From Ifrita kowaldi (Eukaryota; Chordata; Aves; Passeriformes; Cinclosomatidae): a DNA stretch of 64,000 nt. The notes under the pieces are model-generated. The model made no database searches. It had not been told where the DNA came from and worked only from the letters and a program-made list of their open reading frames with translations. Position numbers and translations under genes: made by a program. Where the stretch lies: contig VZRS01002409.1 in NCBI GenBank assembly GCA_013398055.1, positions 62,001 through 126,000 on the forward strand, in the 5' to 3' direction. Below, piece after piece: positions 13,352 to 28,024 of this stretch; position 1 is the first letter of the stretch, and the number at the start of each line of letters is the position of its first letter.

Positions 13352-13845
13352 ACAGAATCATTGAATCATACAATGTTTTGGGATGTAAAGGACCTTAAAG
13401 ACCATCTGTTCCAATGCCCATCCACTATGGGCAGGGACACCTTCTACTAAACCAGGTCATTCAAAGCCCCATCCAACCTGGCCTTGGACACTTCCAGGAA
13501 TAGGGCATCCACAGCTTCTATGAACAATGTGTTCCAGTGCCTCAACATTCTCACAGTAAAGAATTTCTTCCTAATATCCCATCCAAACTTGCCCTCTTTC
13601 AGTTTATGCTGCTTTCACACCACCCTCAAATAGTTCCCAGGAATGGTCCAGGCCTGAGCCCAGATCAGAGTTTTGGTCCCAAAAGCCAGCTTGGACTTGG
13701 CCACTGTCTCTCAGAGATACAAACACTTACTGAATACTTCCACGTCAACTTATGGCAGTTGACCTCCAGGCGAGAGAATGTGGACCAGATCATTTTTTTG
13801 TTCATTAATATGGATGTTGAATAAAGGACTAGCAGCCCTGTTTAG
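13352..13845 (-). mobile_element. CR1 LINE relic, reverse orientation
   Basis: Reading the plus strand gives the reverse complement of a CR1 3' end: AATCATTGAATCATACAATG, GGACCTTAAAGACCATCTGT, GGGCAGGGACACCTTCTACT, CCATCCAACCTGGCCTTGGA and CAGTAAAGAATTTCTTCCTA. A further CR1 ORF2 piece (AATATGGATGTTGAATAA) follows near 13806, after a stretch I cannot align by eye, so the element may be interrupted or internally decayed. It is in the same orientation as the host gene. Confidence 0.88.
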
Positions 13846-16800
13846 GGCTGTTCAGGCACACCCACTGCTTTTAATAACAGCTCCCGGGGAATAAAAACAG
13901 AGCACAACAAAGTCTTGCGGCAGGATTTAAGCAAGAGCATAAAACTTGACCACCAGTTACCAAGTGAACCAACACTTACCCAAGAACTTGCTTTTGCTGT
14001 AGGTGATTTGTTGTTGTAATGGAGGGAGACACACGTACATTTCCCAGTTTAAAGATATCAGGAGGTTTGTGCTGTTTATCAAGACTTCTGGAATTGGTCT
14101 CAATATTGAATTGATGTTCAGCATTAGCTTATTTTGATCGTAAGCTCTCTATTGCAAACATTGTCTCTTCCCCATTCTTCATTCATATGAAGAATGTATT
14201 TATTTCTTAGAAGGGTTAGAAACACATTACCAGGACAAGGAAGTCTCCAACTAACCCGGAGTCTCTTCATGCCACAATAATGATAATACTCAGAATCCAG
14301 ACTTTGTTTTATAAAGCATCACTCTGAGAACACTGAGATGCAGGAGATCAAGTGTTAGAACATATCTAGCTTGTTCTGCAACTTCTTTTAGGAAACGAAG
14401 ATTTCTAGGTGGACATATATAGAGCTGTATTTTCCTTGCCACCACCACTGATAATGGTAACAGTCTGCAGGCAATACCGTTCTTGCTATGCATCTGATTA
14501 GGGAGAAATTCCTCTAGGCTTCACCTAATCAAATGCAAGTGCTGCATTATTTATGAAACAAAGCTGCATTTCATTAAACTTATTCTACAAGTAGCAGTTC
14601 GTGTAAAAAATCAGGTTATCCCTTCCTTTAGAAATCAGAATAATTTTCTTTAAAATCTACATTCAAGGATAATTGTAATAAAAGTCTTGGAATAGCAAAA
14701 TTATGGGAAAGCAACCCATAAAAGTACGTTTTAAAGCAGACTGAGATTTCATTTCTAAAGAGAAGACAAGTGGGATGCTTCCTTGTTGCAGAATGAATAA
14801 TTCAAATGGTTCCTCCAATGCTGTATCTGCAATTGTCAGAATACATTTCAGCAGCCTTCCCTTTAACTATTACAGGTATAGACTGCACAAGAACTCCTGT
14901 TAGTAATTATCCCCACTTCTTTTAGGTGTTTTGGTAATTCCCTCTAATACCACTGAACAAAAGCCCTATTGACTTGCACAGTCAAGAGATTTCCAGTTTC
15001 CCAAGACAATACCAGGTATAAAACATACACAGTCATCAAAACGCTGATGACCATTTATTCTGCTTTTTCATTTAATGCCACTATTATCTGAAACGTTAGG
15101 GTTTTTTAAAAAAAAATTTGAAGGGCTTTGTTTGGCTCCATATCTGAATTACAAGACAATTACAGAAAGAAGAGAAAGGGAGGAAATTTGTTGTCATGAC
15201 TGCAACCTATGATCCACCAAGAATTTTAATTCTTTTAATTCAGATCGAGAGAGATCACTTAAACAACTGGCAAGCTCTGCTCACAGTCCTGCCTTTAAAC
15301 AGCCCCTGGTCTGGTGCCAGGGGTATTCAGGGGGAGGAAGGCATTAGTGTGACAACTACCCACTTGCTCTTAAGAGCATTATGTGGGTTTTGCACAGGCA
15401 TTGCTGTGTGGGTAGCAAGCAGCAGGGGATGGGGCCAGACTAACACACAATTAGGCTGGAAAACTACCATGGACAGCATGGAAAAGGCTGCAATGTTGTC
15501 TTTCAGGGGTCTGGGCAGCCCCCCACAGGCACTGCATGATAAAACAGGTTACTGAAAGCAGCCCAGAGACACTTCTCAGAGCTGGGACAGTCCTGAAATG
15601 TCACATGAGAGTGACTCTTCCTGATGCTCCATCCAGCCCAGGGACCAGCCCTTCACCACTCTCCAAGGGCTGACAAAAAGCCTGTTGAAAGCATGCTCCC
15701 AGTGACTTACAGCATGAGTTCTTATAACCATTATAAAACCTGTAAGCAACCCCAGTCATCATTAACCCAACAGCCATGCCATGGCAGCAGCAGAAAGAAA
15801 AATCTGCCTGCATCATCTTCCATAATATTCAAAGGGGCTCCAAGCATATTAATTTCTTCTATAAATTAAAATAATAAATGAAAAATAATTTAAAAATAAA
15901 TGATTCAGCTGGGGAGATCTAGTGTGCCCGTTTTTTGTTAACACACCTTTGGATTAAATAATGCATTTGAACTCAGCACTCACAGGGACCCTGCCACCTT
16001 TGAGGCAGCTGTGATAAATCACCCCCCTGTGCTGCCCTGACAAAACAGGCTGTGTCACCTCTCTGTGGCAAGAGGAGAGGAAAGCCCTGGGTCAGACCTC
16101 TCACCACTCCTCCTCCACACAACAGGACACTTCTGTGACAGCCACTCGTGGCTCTCCTGATGCCTGTCCGACCCTACCACAGAGCTCAGCATCCTTGGGG
16201 CTCCCTGCAGCCACATTAGGCACATGGACTCAGGCCTTAATTACCCAGACCCAAATACTTGCTGGCAGCATGGCAACTTGCTTTTAAGGCATGTTTTGCC
16301 CCATTCCAATATATACTGCCATTACTGGCATTGTTTTGCCAACTAAAGTAAGAATGTTATATGAATAATGTTTCCATCTGTGCCAAGTTTTAATACTGCC
16401 CATTTTGTATTTACTCCAGTATACCATTTCAAGCCAATTTTCCAATTTTAATATTACCTCACACTCATTTTCATGTATTTATGTAAGTTCTCAATAAAGC
16501 TCTATGTCAGGCTGAATTAAAGTGTGATTTGATGTAATTCTGAGACCAGTCATCCTTTGGGGAACAATCCTGCACTGGCAACAGCTCAGGTCATGGCCTC
16601 ATGACAGCGTGGCACCTTGTTCCAAGAGCTGCTGTACATGATGTGGAGATGTATAGGTCATGCAGGCAGATCCTATGTCTTCCTCAAGAAGGTTTTCAAC
16701 TTGCAACATTTGAATTTCTTTCACAGAAGGAGAGGTGATCCTGCACTATCAAGCAGCAGCTGGTTTTCCATTGAAGAGTTCTAGTAGTTGCATCAATATT

Positions 16801-17506
16801 TCCTCAAAGGTAACACCCTTCAGCTTGGCAGAAGGCTGTGGCAGGCTGGGATTTTAGTATTTAAAAAAACACCTAGAAATCCTGTTGGAAGTCAGGCAAG
16901 TGAGAGATCTAATGCTTTTAGGTTCCTTTGAAAGCCTCAGGCATAATCTTCTTCAGTGAAAGCGTGACAAAGCAGCGAGATTCCTGGCTGTACACATCAC
17001 AGCCTGGAGCGGGGTATTATACCAGGCCCTTCTCCATGCACTCAGCTGCAAGGGGGTCCTGACACAGCAACAGCAATAAGACAGGGAGTGATCCCATCCC
17101 ACTCTGGTGCTGGGGGCTCAAAGAGCATCCCTGAGCAGCGCTGTGGGTCCCATGAGGATCCTCACTGCTGTTACATGGGCCAGCTCAGCTCCTGAGGGAG
17201 GTCCTGCTCATGAAGTCAGCGCGGGGTCATGCCTGATCAGCAGCAGCTACAGCAGAATCTTGATCTAACCTGGGATCTCCAGAGGCCAACTGGGCATAAA
17301 AGCAAGTGCTGAATCACAGCCAGGGATCAGTGGAAGGAAGTAAGGTCTTGGTGTTACGGCTTCTCCCCCTGTCCATCAGCCCAGCAGGCAGGAACAGCAG
17401 CCCACAGGCACCCTGCCACCAGCAAACCCTCTCAGCAGGGTGAGCCTCGAAGCCTGAAGGGCAGGGCACCCTGATATTGAGGGAAATCTCTCCAGGACAG
17501 AAATGC

Positions 17507-17521
17507 AAAAAAAAAAAAAAA
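17507..17521 (+). repeat. Poly-A run (15 A)
   Basis: Fifteen uninterrupted A bases. No recognisable retroposon precedes it, so it is recorded only as a simple repeat. Confidence 0.95.
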
Positions 17522-20500
17522 TAGAGAATCTCAATAGATTTAATCTGTAAATTGACAAAAACCTCGTGAATTCTTTGAGCTTGACATCCATTAAGGAAAA
17601 ACACCCCCAACCCACAGCAATATCCAAAAGCATGCCATTCAAATAACCAACCTGTAGCACACAAAACAATATTACAATTTATAAATTTTCATTACATTTT
17701 GAAACTTGGGCAGGGATAAAAGCCTGAGAGTTAGAGCTGAGTCAAACAAAGTTTAAGTCAAATAATATCACAGCTAAATATAAATAAATAAAATATTTCC
17801 TGCTAAACTCGCATGTTCCCTGAAGTGTCAAGGCAACACGAGGTTATCAAACAGGGCTGTCTGCTTATTCTCTCACATAAAGAATTTATGCAGGATCCAC
17901 ATAAGTCCTGAAAATCCCAGAAACCTCAACACTCCCAAAGCCCAACAAAGGACTAATAATTCACAACATGCCTGACTGACAGACAGTGTGAACAATACAG
18001 GCACCTCCATAGAGCCCACAGAATCTTGAGGGACCCCACAGCAAACAAGAGACCATCAGGTGAGCCCTTCAATAAAACGTGACATGAGAGGATAAAATAA
18101 CAACATACTCTCACTGAAGCAGATGGGGGTGAAATCACGCCTGTCATCTCCCGAGGCTCCCAGGTGCCAGGGGAAGCTGTACAGCCCCATACTGTACAGT
18201 TTGCATAAAAACATGGACAGCAGGCTAAGAAAAAAAGCAATGGCTGTGGGAGTGAGTAACTAACCCTCGTGTTTGAGGTTATCATTAGCCAAAAGTGAAA
18301 GGTAGACTTGAACACGTGCAAAATACAGCCGTAAGTTTCTCTCTGCATAACCCACATAAAAATCAAAATAGATGACTTGTCCCAATAAGAAAACAGCTTT
18401 TCATCAGGAGAGCATTTTTCATTCCCCAGACTTTTTTATCAGTCCCCAATACATAAGCAGGCAGAGCTTTGATGCAGTATCTGAGGAAGGCTATGGAGTT
18501 GTCATCCTCAGAGCTGATGGGGGCTTCTCCCTAAGAAGATGTATTTGAAAAGCCAGCAAGTCCCTGAAGGGCAGCATAGAAGGACCTGTATCCACAGCAG
18601 ACACCAAGGTGTAGGAAGGGACCCCACCTGTAACCACCAGTGTCCAGGGCTGAGTTACACATCCATCCCAGCAGGCACACCCAGCTTCTACAGCTCTAAA
18701 TGCACACACACAGTCTCTGCATCAGGGCTCATGGTTGCACTTAGACCAGTTCAGTTTTTAAATAAATAAAAGCCTGTGCCTTGATTGATTGTTATTTTAT
18801 CACTAAAAAGCAGAAAAACTGAGCAGAGGGGGAGCAGCCCTCAGAACAGGCAGGGATTAGCGCTTTATAGAGAACAGGTTCAAAAATAAATCACACTGGC
18901 TGAAGTAATTTGGCCACTGTCCCATGCAACGTGTTGTAAAGGTCATTAAGTCTCTGATTCGAATTATCAGGCAGCCCTTTCAGCCATCAATTACCACTAA
19001 AATACTCAACAATTCCATCCAGCTTCAGGACAGCCACCACATAGCTACGCAATACTCCTTAAGCCTACTGTCAAAGCTCACATCAGAGCACCACACAAAA
19101 TTACTCCCAACTGCTTGGACATGATCCACCTCCAGCCTGTAACATCCACCAACACAGAGTATTTCACGAAATCTCTGTGGAGATATTTCAGGCTTGCTCC
19201 AAGGGCCTGACCTAAGTAATATCAGAATGTCAGAAGGGCACTCACGGTTTCAGGAGCAAATGCAGCCACAGCAAGGCAGCACTGCACATTTTTTACTCAC
19301 TGTAAAAACAGGCTAACAAATGGTGCTGGTATTTTAATTCTTCGCAGAAATAAATCACAGATGGTATCCAAGGCCACCTGCAGTCCACGCTGAGAGGCAT
19401 TTTCAAGGCAAATACACTGACACACACACATAAAGGGCTGTAAGAACACAATTTTTTTTACTGCATGGAGAGTGCAATTTAACTGAATTTAAACAACCCC
19501 AGATACCGTTGATTTAAGATATATAAAAACCCAGCAGGAAGGTGTGTGGGAAAGCTTAGGAAGAAACCTGAGTCTCCCTTACAGCATTGGGGCTTTATTT
19601 CTAAAGTGTAGTGAGTTGAAAGAACAGCCTTGCTTTTTTCTTTTCTACCCATTTTAGTGATGCTATGAACTAATTTTGTTCCCTCAAATGAGGGATACGG
19701 ACGAGCTACTTACACTGTTTTCCCTTCTCCATCTAGCCCGTGTTTGAGTACTAAGGATAAATAACCATGCTTTCATGACCCTTACTGATGCCACAGACCA
19801 GCATTACCAGTTTCTACACTGTAAGCAATGCCCTAAGATGTATTATTTGCAAGCTCTGCAAGAGCTAGACCACACAAGTTGCAGCACCAAGTGTTTTCAT
19901 ACTGGTTTCTCTGCCTCCTGGCCCACTCTCCCCTCTCTCTGAAGGCTGAACAGCAGAACAGCTCCCTGAACTGCAGAGAAAGGCAGCCCGAGTTCCTGCT
20001 TGCTGTCCAGAGGCTCCCTCCTCCAGAAGATGCCACAAGGGGGAATGAAGGTTTCTGCATGGCAGGCTGGTCCCCTTCCCGCTCTGTTTGGTCAGCAGCA
20101 TTTGGCAGGGAAAGTCTAAGGGGAGTTTGTGGCTAGGAACCTGCTGATGGACATGTACACACATGGAGGTAATGCTGCAGAAGCGTGTGCACTCTCAGGT
20201 ACACACACCAGTGCATTTATGTACATAAATCCACAGTATCACATTACACGAGGGGGACGCCTCCTGCAGGACTCTGTGCTGTCAGGCATGTTTTAACATC
20301 CAGACGGCAAACACGGATTTTTAGACGATGACCTTTTTCCAGACTCAGAAATGGATAGCACAGAACTATTATTAGTGTGTTTATCCACCCAGCTCCAGCA
20401 AGGAGCTCAGCAACCTCCTTCAGCCCCACCCACTGATGCTCACATCGATCTGCCCTCCATGGCAAGCACTGCCCTGGCAACAAACACGGAGAGGGATGGC

Positions 20501-23500
20501 AAGACAGAACTGCTTTGGGAATTAAAATGTTGAATGAGTGCAATTGTAGGAGGGAAGGTGAATTATTTTTCTTCCCTCCATTGTTAAAAGGAGATTGATT
20601 TAATTGATAACAAATGTTCACCAAACGGGTTTTAAAGCTCTGCTGTTATTCTCTCTCTGCACGTCAGCCCATGTGCATTCCTGAGGAGCAATAAAACAGT
20701 CTCAACAGTAACATCAAGCACACAAGGCTGGGGAGAAGCAGGACGAAAGCTTGGTAACTATCAACAACAGCAAAAACATCTTCATTAGCACATCAGAGTT
20801 GTTCTTCATATTTGAGTGAGGTTGCACGACCTCATATTCTCACTCACAAATAGGAGACAAGTGGTGAGATACATTTCAGATAAGATCAGCACTGTTTGAT
20901 CTCCAGGAGCAGAGGTTCTCCAGAATTCCTAACAACAGCCACAAACCTGCAGAAGCAGCAGCAAGAACGTTAAGGCTATCTTTCAGAATAGCCGTGCTCA
21001 ATTCACATCTCAGATGGAGTATTTCTGGCCTTTACTTTCTGCAGGAAAAAACCCCAAGGATCTCCTGGGGTCACTACCATATGTCAGGCAAACCAGTGAA
21101 GCAGTCTAATCCAGCAGTGTGTTTTTCTTGTTTTACTGCAGGTAAGATGAAAGGTTTATAACCCACTCTACAATTGCTGAATGCCAGCTGTTTCTTGGGC
21201 CTGTTTCACGGGTAACTCATCTGGCATCTCTGAAGGGCTCCATTTCCATTCCCCTTTTACGAACTACATATAGGAAGAGCTTTTCCTACATACACAGAAT
21301 TTTTGTTCTTTTCATTCTCCCCATCTCCAATTCCAATATCATTCTCCATTTTTGCATTTCATTTCAGTTTTCACTTTCCCCACTCTCGGAGAGCATAATT
21401 AGATTGCACTGATTACCCGAGCCTGGCTAGGTCAGGGTGTTGTGTCTCTGGCCTCTGGGCTGGGGTGAAGAATGAGTTTTCTGGTGGGCCACCTGCAATG
21501 GCACCAACAGGTGGTTGTTGGGACTGATTGCCAAGTTTGCCTTGGAAACCTTCCCTGCAGTTTCACTGTCAGAGAAAACGCATTACTCTCCTCCACCACT
21601 TTTCTGCCCTGAAGCTAACAAAGGTGCACCAACACTTGCCAGCAGAGAATCCCACCCGTGTCTGAAAGCAGGAAAGGAAGCAGTTAATGCACTGGGGATC
21701 AACTTTCCCAGGATTTAGTATCCTAGTGCTAGTATTTCTCTAGGTGACTTGTGTGCACTTCAACATCTTTTCCCACAGCTACAACTTCACAGGAGCAATG
21801 TGTTGCTTTGCCGAGCAGACCCATGGCAACCAGCACTTCTGGCAGAGCAGGAGTGCACGGAAGCACATCCTTACGTTGGTGGAGCTGGTGGAATGGCAAT
21901 TGCTCGCAGTTCAAGCAGCAGGGTGCAGACTGACAACATCACTTTTGTTTACTAAACAATTAAACTCATTCACCGGAGATCAAGCAGACCTGCACTGTCA
22001 TTTGGCACAAAGCTGGAATAGTGGATGAGCCATCACCCACTGAGGCACTGCAGCTCTCCCTTTCCTATCTCCCAGGAGCTCCCAGGCAGCAAGCCGTGTC
22101 CTTATAGACTCCATTTCCTTATTAATTCCCTATTGATCTGCTCACTGAGCACTAGGCAGAAATAATATTTTTATCTTCTGTACTCTTGGCTTTGCCGCCA
22201 TTGGATTGTGAAGCCTCCTGAGTAGTTCGGGTTTTCTGTAACCTGGGAGGATTGATCCACCCACACTTGCTGGGAGACTAGGCACTCAGTGAGGGGTACC
22301 TGTGGGAAATCATGAAAGCTTGTTGTGTGAATACCTCAGCTGCTGGTCTGCCTACTCCCTGGTATGGAAATTTACAGAGTGGTAATTCATCTTGCCGGTC
22401 AAGCCAGTGGCCAAAAATATCCTGAACCATCAAAATCTGCTCAGGATATTACAGCTAGTACTTCCTTCTCTCTAATTGTGGAGATTGGTCTACAATCAGA
22501 GCAGACTGTGAGGAGCTGGTGTCTGTAAGGATGCATAAACATGACAGCCGTTCTCTGTGATACCTGTGCAGGGTCTGCCACTGTATCTACCTGAGGCTGC
22601 CTGTCCTACACCCAGCAGCTTCTGCACTGCTTCAACACAGCCATCAAATGTAGGCACTCAGCAGAGGCTGCAGGGCCCACACACAGCCCCTGGCACTGCA
22701 GAAAGGGTCTGTCTGTCTGTGGGGAAAACACAGACATTACAGAATGTACTCCTCAACAAGAGAACACACTACACCTTTTACTTACGCTGTTCTGTTGCTT
22801 ATTACACAGACCCCAAATAATTTCCTCGTAACAGAGGTGGGAAGAAGTAAAAATAAGGAAAATGTAAGTGCAGAGAATACAATGTGATGGGAACAAGTAG
22901 TGCAGCTTCCCAGTGATGGAGACTTCCAATTCCTGGCCTGCACCTTTGGGTCAGAAAGAGAATGTGCAAGGTGAGTTTCACTTTTCCAAACTGCCAGTTA
23001 ATCCTGAAATTACTGAAGCAAGTGGAGCACTAGTACCAGTGCCATGAGACACCAAGCACCTAGAGAAGAGCACAGTTGGTTCTGTGGGGCTCCAAGCCCC
23101 AACATGGTTTCAGATGCTCTATAAACAACACCATCAGTATAAACAGTGCTATGTAATACAGCTGAGAAAATGTTTGCAATCAGCTCTTAAAACAGACTCT
23201 TTCATAATTGAAATACTGCAGAGCAGAAAACAGCATTATAATTACAATAAATGCGTGCTGCTGAGTTAGAGAAGATCTTTTGTCTGCAAATCCCATTTAC
23301 ACAGGCAGAGGCAATGCTGGTAGGAGCAGTTACATTGCTCTGTGCACTCCACCACAGGGCTTGGATAATTTTTGTCAGTCCCTCTTCTTTTTAACTTGCA
23401 ATGGGCTTTTCTGGTAAATTGGAGAAATTTCAGAGACTAGATACAGGAACAACTGGAGGACTGCAAAACCTTGTAATGCTGAAAAAACCAGCACCTATCA

Positions 23501-24991
23501 AGCAGTAGGTTAAGGGAGGAGTTGATCATTCTATGGAAAACAGAACTTTGGTAATGGGATCTTCAGTGTGGCACTGAAAGGTGTAAACAAATTAAATGAC
23601 TGTAAGCTGGTGTTAAACAAATCAGTCTAAAAATAAGGGAGGACATTTGCAACAGCCAATGTAATTAACCTTCAGTACAGTTTACTGGTGGTTGTGCTAG
23701 ATTTTCCATTGCTGGAAACATAGGAGGTTTTTCTAAATGACTTCCTAAATGCCCAGCATGGTAAAACAGAACAGGATGTTGCTCAAAAAGGCTAAAAATC
23801 ACCTCCACCCAGGTTCAATCCCTCCTCAGTGACAATGAACTCCTGTCCTCACAGGTCAACCTGGGTGGGTTAGGAGCCCTTGGAGAGCTTTTATGATAAC
23901 CCTTCAGCTGGCCAAAAGACAAAACATACATGTAATTTCTGGAGTTTTCTGTCACAACACATGTCAGGAAAGAACATTTCTTCCACCTCCTGACATGCCC
24001 TATGGAGCTGAGCTCTGCCCTTGCTGTCCATCAGAGCCGCTCTTCACCTTGTCTGTCCTTCCCAAACATGCTTCTATTCCTGAAAACACTATCTGTGCAC
24101 TCCGTGCTTGCCTTCCCTTGCCACCACGGCACCCACCACCCCTGTTCCTTGCATTCATTTCCCAGAGGGGCTTGTCCTTTATTCCAAGTCCCAAGGACCA
24201 GAGGGGAGAGGTTTGGGGAACTGGGGTGACCTGTTTGGTGCACTGAGCACTGCCTGGGGAGCAGCTGAGCTGCGTGAACAGCACTGGCAGGAGCAGCAAG
24301 TGGAGGGAAGCTGCTCACAGGGAGTGACCCCATCTGTGTGTGAAGGAAGGGTCTTTCACAGATACCACAGGACATGTCCCGTATCACAGCCCAGCCCAGG
24401 GCCCTGATTTACCATTCATCTATAGGCAAGACAATTCATCCTCCTGCTTCAGCCTCCCCCTGTACAGAACCTCAGCAATGATATTTGCCCTGCTACTGCA
24501 AAGGAGCATTTTCAGGATCAATTAATTTAGCATTCATGCAAAGCTCTGTGGACAGAAGCCTCAATACAAGCAGTAAGTACCATTATTGTTACTGCACTTC
24601 AGATGGCTACCACACTGACATTTTCCAGGCATGCACCATTAACAATTTACTAAGATAAATGGCCCAGGAACCTGAAAATGCATTTAGGCCAACTACCTCC
24701 TGCTTACCAGCATACATTCAGCTGCGTAAATGACACCTCATCACTCAATGTGTAGCTATGGTAACATTTCTATCTCATATACTGAGGTGCACACACACAC
24801 ACGTGGAGCTGGAGGGAAGCCAGGCTACCTCGTTTCATGACACACAAACACCGAGCCAGGGAACTCTCCCAGGCTCCAAAAGCCAAGCTGCTCCCAGGAG
24901 CCAGGGATGAGGAGCAGCCAACTTGCCCCATGCCTCTCAGGAAGGAGATGGGTGAACGGCAGGAGCCCTACCAGGTCCCCAAGGGACTTAC

Positions 24992-25105
24992 TTGAGAGCA
25001 GTTTTGTAGTGGTAGATTGCTTCAATGTTACGGCCCTGGTCTTTCAGAAAATTGGCATAGTTGTAGTGCACCTTGGCGTTGTGGGGCAGGGTCTTCACTC
25101 CTGAG
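24992..25105 (-). CDS. TMTC1: TMTC1 internal exon D (first TPR)
   Basis: One leading base, 37 codons and two trailing bases, reading SGVKTLPHNAKVHYN through IYHYKTAL. Most of the first tetratricopeptide repeat is here: NAKVHYNYANFLKDQG forms helix A and RNIEAIYHYKTAL helix B, with Y, L, G, A and Y/A at the TPR consensus places. The TPRs of TMTC1 face the endoplasmic reticulum lumen and bind partners. The donor is CTCAA|GTAAGT (full consensus); the Lys codon AA|G is split with exon E. With acceptor TTTACAG|C the junction codon with exon C is AGC (Ser), where I recall Arg in human TMTC1. A second AG lies five bases inside the exon but would shift the frame, so the outer acceptor was chosen. Confidence 0.94.
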
Positions 25106-28024
25106 CTGTAAAGAGGAACAGAAGCAGGACACGATTAGCAGTCAGGTTACCCCACCTTCCCCTAGGTGCACCTTCCTCTCACACTCCCTTCTCCTGAAAA
25201 GCTTGCTCATAATCCGAGCACTTTGTCACCTCCTGTGCATTTGTGCCAACACGACTCATGTCATAACCCCAAGCTTGTCCCACGCGCCAAGCGCCCCGGG
25301 CAGACATAAATGCGTGGCAGCAATTCAACTCATCCTGGTCGCTGTCACCGCAGGCACTTCCAGCACCAACACTGCAACACTCCCTGTGGTCAGATGCTGT
25401 TGTATTTTAAAATCTGAATTACTAAACTGAAAGACCAAAACCGAAATGGCTAATATTTAGAGGGAAAGCATGTAGTACTTTCTAAAAACAGAGTCCCTGC
25501 TTAAACTTGAGTGTCGTGAAGCACCTTATGAAAATCTTGATTTAAACCTGGCACTGCAGATACCAGAAAGAGGGTATCTTTTCCATGTGCATCAGCCACT
25601 AGATGGGATGCATGGCATACTCCAAGTACCAGCACATGTGTGCTGCTGAAGGCTGAGCGGAGTATGCCCAGGAGGTGAGGGCCAATGGGACTCTCACCCT
25701 TAGGTGGCAAAATAATGCTCTGGCATTATAATACATGACTGGGGATTTCTGGCTGCACAGTCACCCCATCCCTCCCCTTCATCTCCCCTGCCATGTGTAG
25801 ACTGAACTCAACATTTGGAATTAATAATGAGGGTGCAAAGACAAAAGCAAGCATATGCTTATTTGCTTAATTGAGAGCGCAGAAAGCAAGGTACACCTTG
25901 CACAGCCAGAGGAAATGCCGTTTCAAGGTTAAAGAGAGAAAAGAATCACAGGAGCACATACACCATGGAAACATTTCCCCTGCAAGAACCCAGAGAAGTC
26001 AGTACTCTGTTTAATGGGGGAATTCTTTCCAGCACATAAACAGGGGCTCTCTGAGGTAACGGGAAATAAGGATGGATGAATCTGTTCATGTAAAAGCAGA
26101 CAAAGTCCTGTTTCTTGCTCACAAGCAGATTCCTGCCAGCTGCTCTCTTTTCTACTCTCAGCATCTCTAACCCTGCTACCTCAGGTAGGAAAACCAAGGA
26201 TTAGAGAATTCCCAAGTCTTGTTGCTTTGCCTTGTCTGTCTCTCCTGTTTAACTTTGGTGAGCATGGAAGTTAATCATAATGAGACAGGCTCACACACAG
26301 CCCTGGCAGTGGGGTGCACACCCTCTTGCATGGGAAGAATGCACCCAGAGCTGCAGAAACCCTTTGAGGAGGATTTCACTGCAGAACAGCACTGAGGAAT
26401 TGCAGTGGCAAATGTGGTATCCTTTCAGTTATCTGCAGCCAGTGCCATCCAGCTTCACTAACACCTACTTGTGAGAGCTTCCAAAGCTTCGCCCACAACT
26501 GCCTCGCAGAGTTCAGCTCAACAGAGCCACGGTTTGCCTACTAAAATTAAAAGTACACCTTGCATTTGGCTTCCTAATCATCAGGTATTTCCAAATTACT
26601 TACTGGGAGCACTACAGGAATAAGACATTTTGTGACTAATCGCTGAATTAAATCAGTTAATTGATGCTATTCTTAAGAGAATGATTTTCTATATTAGTTT
26701 TCACAAAGATATACTGCACCAGCAGCAAGTAATGTGTGACTGCTATGGCTGTGTTAATTTCCATTGGCCTTGGGAGCTATTAACAACACACTTACAACCT
26801 CTGGGCATTACTGGAATATTAATTCTTATACAGAGAGGGTTTCATTACATCAGCATCAGCGTTACAGGCAGAGACATGGCACTCAAAACTGCTGCTCTCT
26901 CAGAGCTGTGTGCAAGGAGTTGCTCTGCTACAGCCTCTGCTGAAACAGAGCAGACTGAGTTAACAGTGAAGAGAACATTACATATGCACTAGCATTTCAG
27001 TTCTAATGAGATACAGTTTTAATAGCACGATGCATATGTTTAAATATTTTAATTCTGAACTGTTTTCCTTTAAGTAGAATTTATCACTAATTCTGCTGGT
27101 CCCATTTATTAAAACATCACTAATAAAGCTGCTTGCATCTGTGTGCTTCTGCTGGTGGCGGGGGTGACACAGGAAAGGCAGAAATGGGTCTGGGTTCTTA
27201 AGATGCTCTCTTCTGCATCACACTGCTCACACTGACCTATTTATTCTCCTCGCACAGGGAGGGAGGGGGATGTTTCATTTTGTAAGTGCACATAGCAATG
27301 ACTGAGGCTGCTTGGAGCCTCTGCGCTGGGGGAGGCAGCAGCAAACACAGCACTGGATGCAGAGGAGAATTTTCAGGAGAGTTTAGGCAAACACTCCTGG
27401 CTAACTGATCCTTGACCAGTCGAGAATGCTGTTTGCTCATTGACAGAGGAAACAATGATGTCCACAGTGAAAGCCAATGAGGAAAGGGTGGAGTATAAAT
27501 AACAAAGCAGAACACAATGTTTTCCCATTTCTGTTTCCCACAAGCTCCCAGTCTCTCACAATTTCAATAAAACTTTCCAATGTGCTTTTCCAAACTCTCC
27601 CACTTCCCTGTTCCCCAGCCCGGCAGACACGTGCCCTTCTGAAAACCTACAGCACCGATGTGGCTCCAGCCAGAAACGAGCCCACTGACATTGGACGTCA
27701 CTTCTCCAGAGGATTTCCTTCCCTTATGATTTCCACGACAGCAGTAAGCAACACAAATGGAAAACAAACAATAGGCAAACCTTTTTATGTAACACTTCCT
27801 CCCTGTGGAAAAACAAAAAGCCTATTCGCCATAAATCAGAGAAATAAAATACCGCTGGTATTTTCCAACCTCAAATACCAGCATCATCCACATTCCACTT
27901 CAGTTGGGAAAAATGCCCCGTGATGCCCTCTCTTGTTTTCCCAAGTGCATGTTCTGCTCTACAAGGTGACTGGGTGCAGGGCTGAGGCTTCATTGATTTT
28001 CTGTGATATCCGTATGAAAAGTGC

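Larger units (their letters stand above)
10354..24991 (-). other. TMTC1 intron between exons D and E (14,638 bp)
   Basis: It contains a CR1 relic (13352-13845) and a 15-base A run (17507-17521). A small palindrome with 10-bp arms and a 4-base loop lies at 14173-14196, and an AT-rich patch at 15850-15905. No additional exon with TMTC1-like coding sequence was seen, and none is expected because exons D and E join in frame. Confidence 0.8.

Noticed and set aside
14173..14196. Small palindrome with 10-bp arms and a 4-base loop
   Set aside because: Short AT-rich palindromes of this size are expected by chance in 64 kb, and nothing around it supports a function.
23805..23835. B-box-like GGTTCAATCC suggesting a tRNA gene or SINE
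   Set aside because: No A box, cloverleaf or CR1 tail could be found at the right spacing, so the motif is probably fortuitous.
24788..24802. Short CA-dinucleotide run
   Set aside because: Only about seven units; an ordinary short microsatellite with no evident role.
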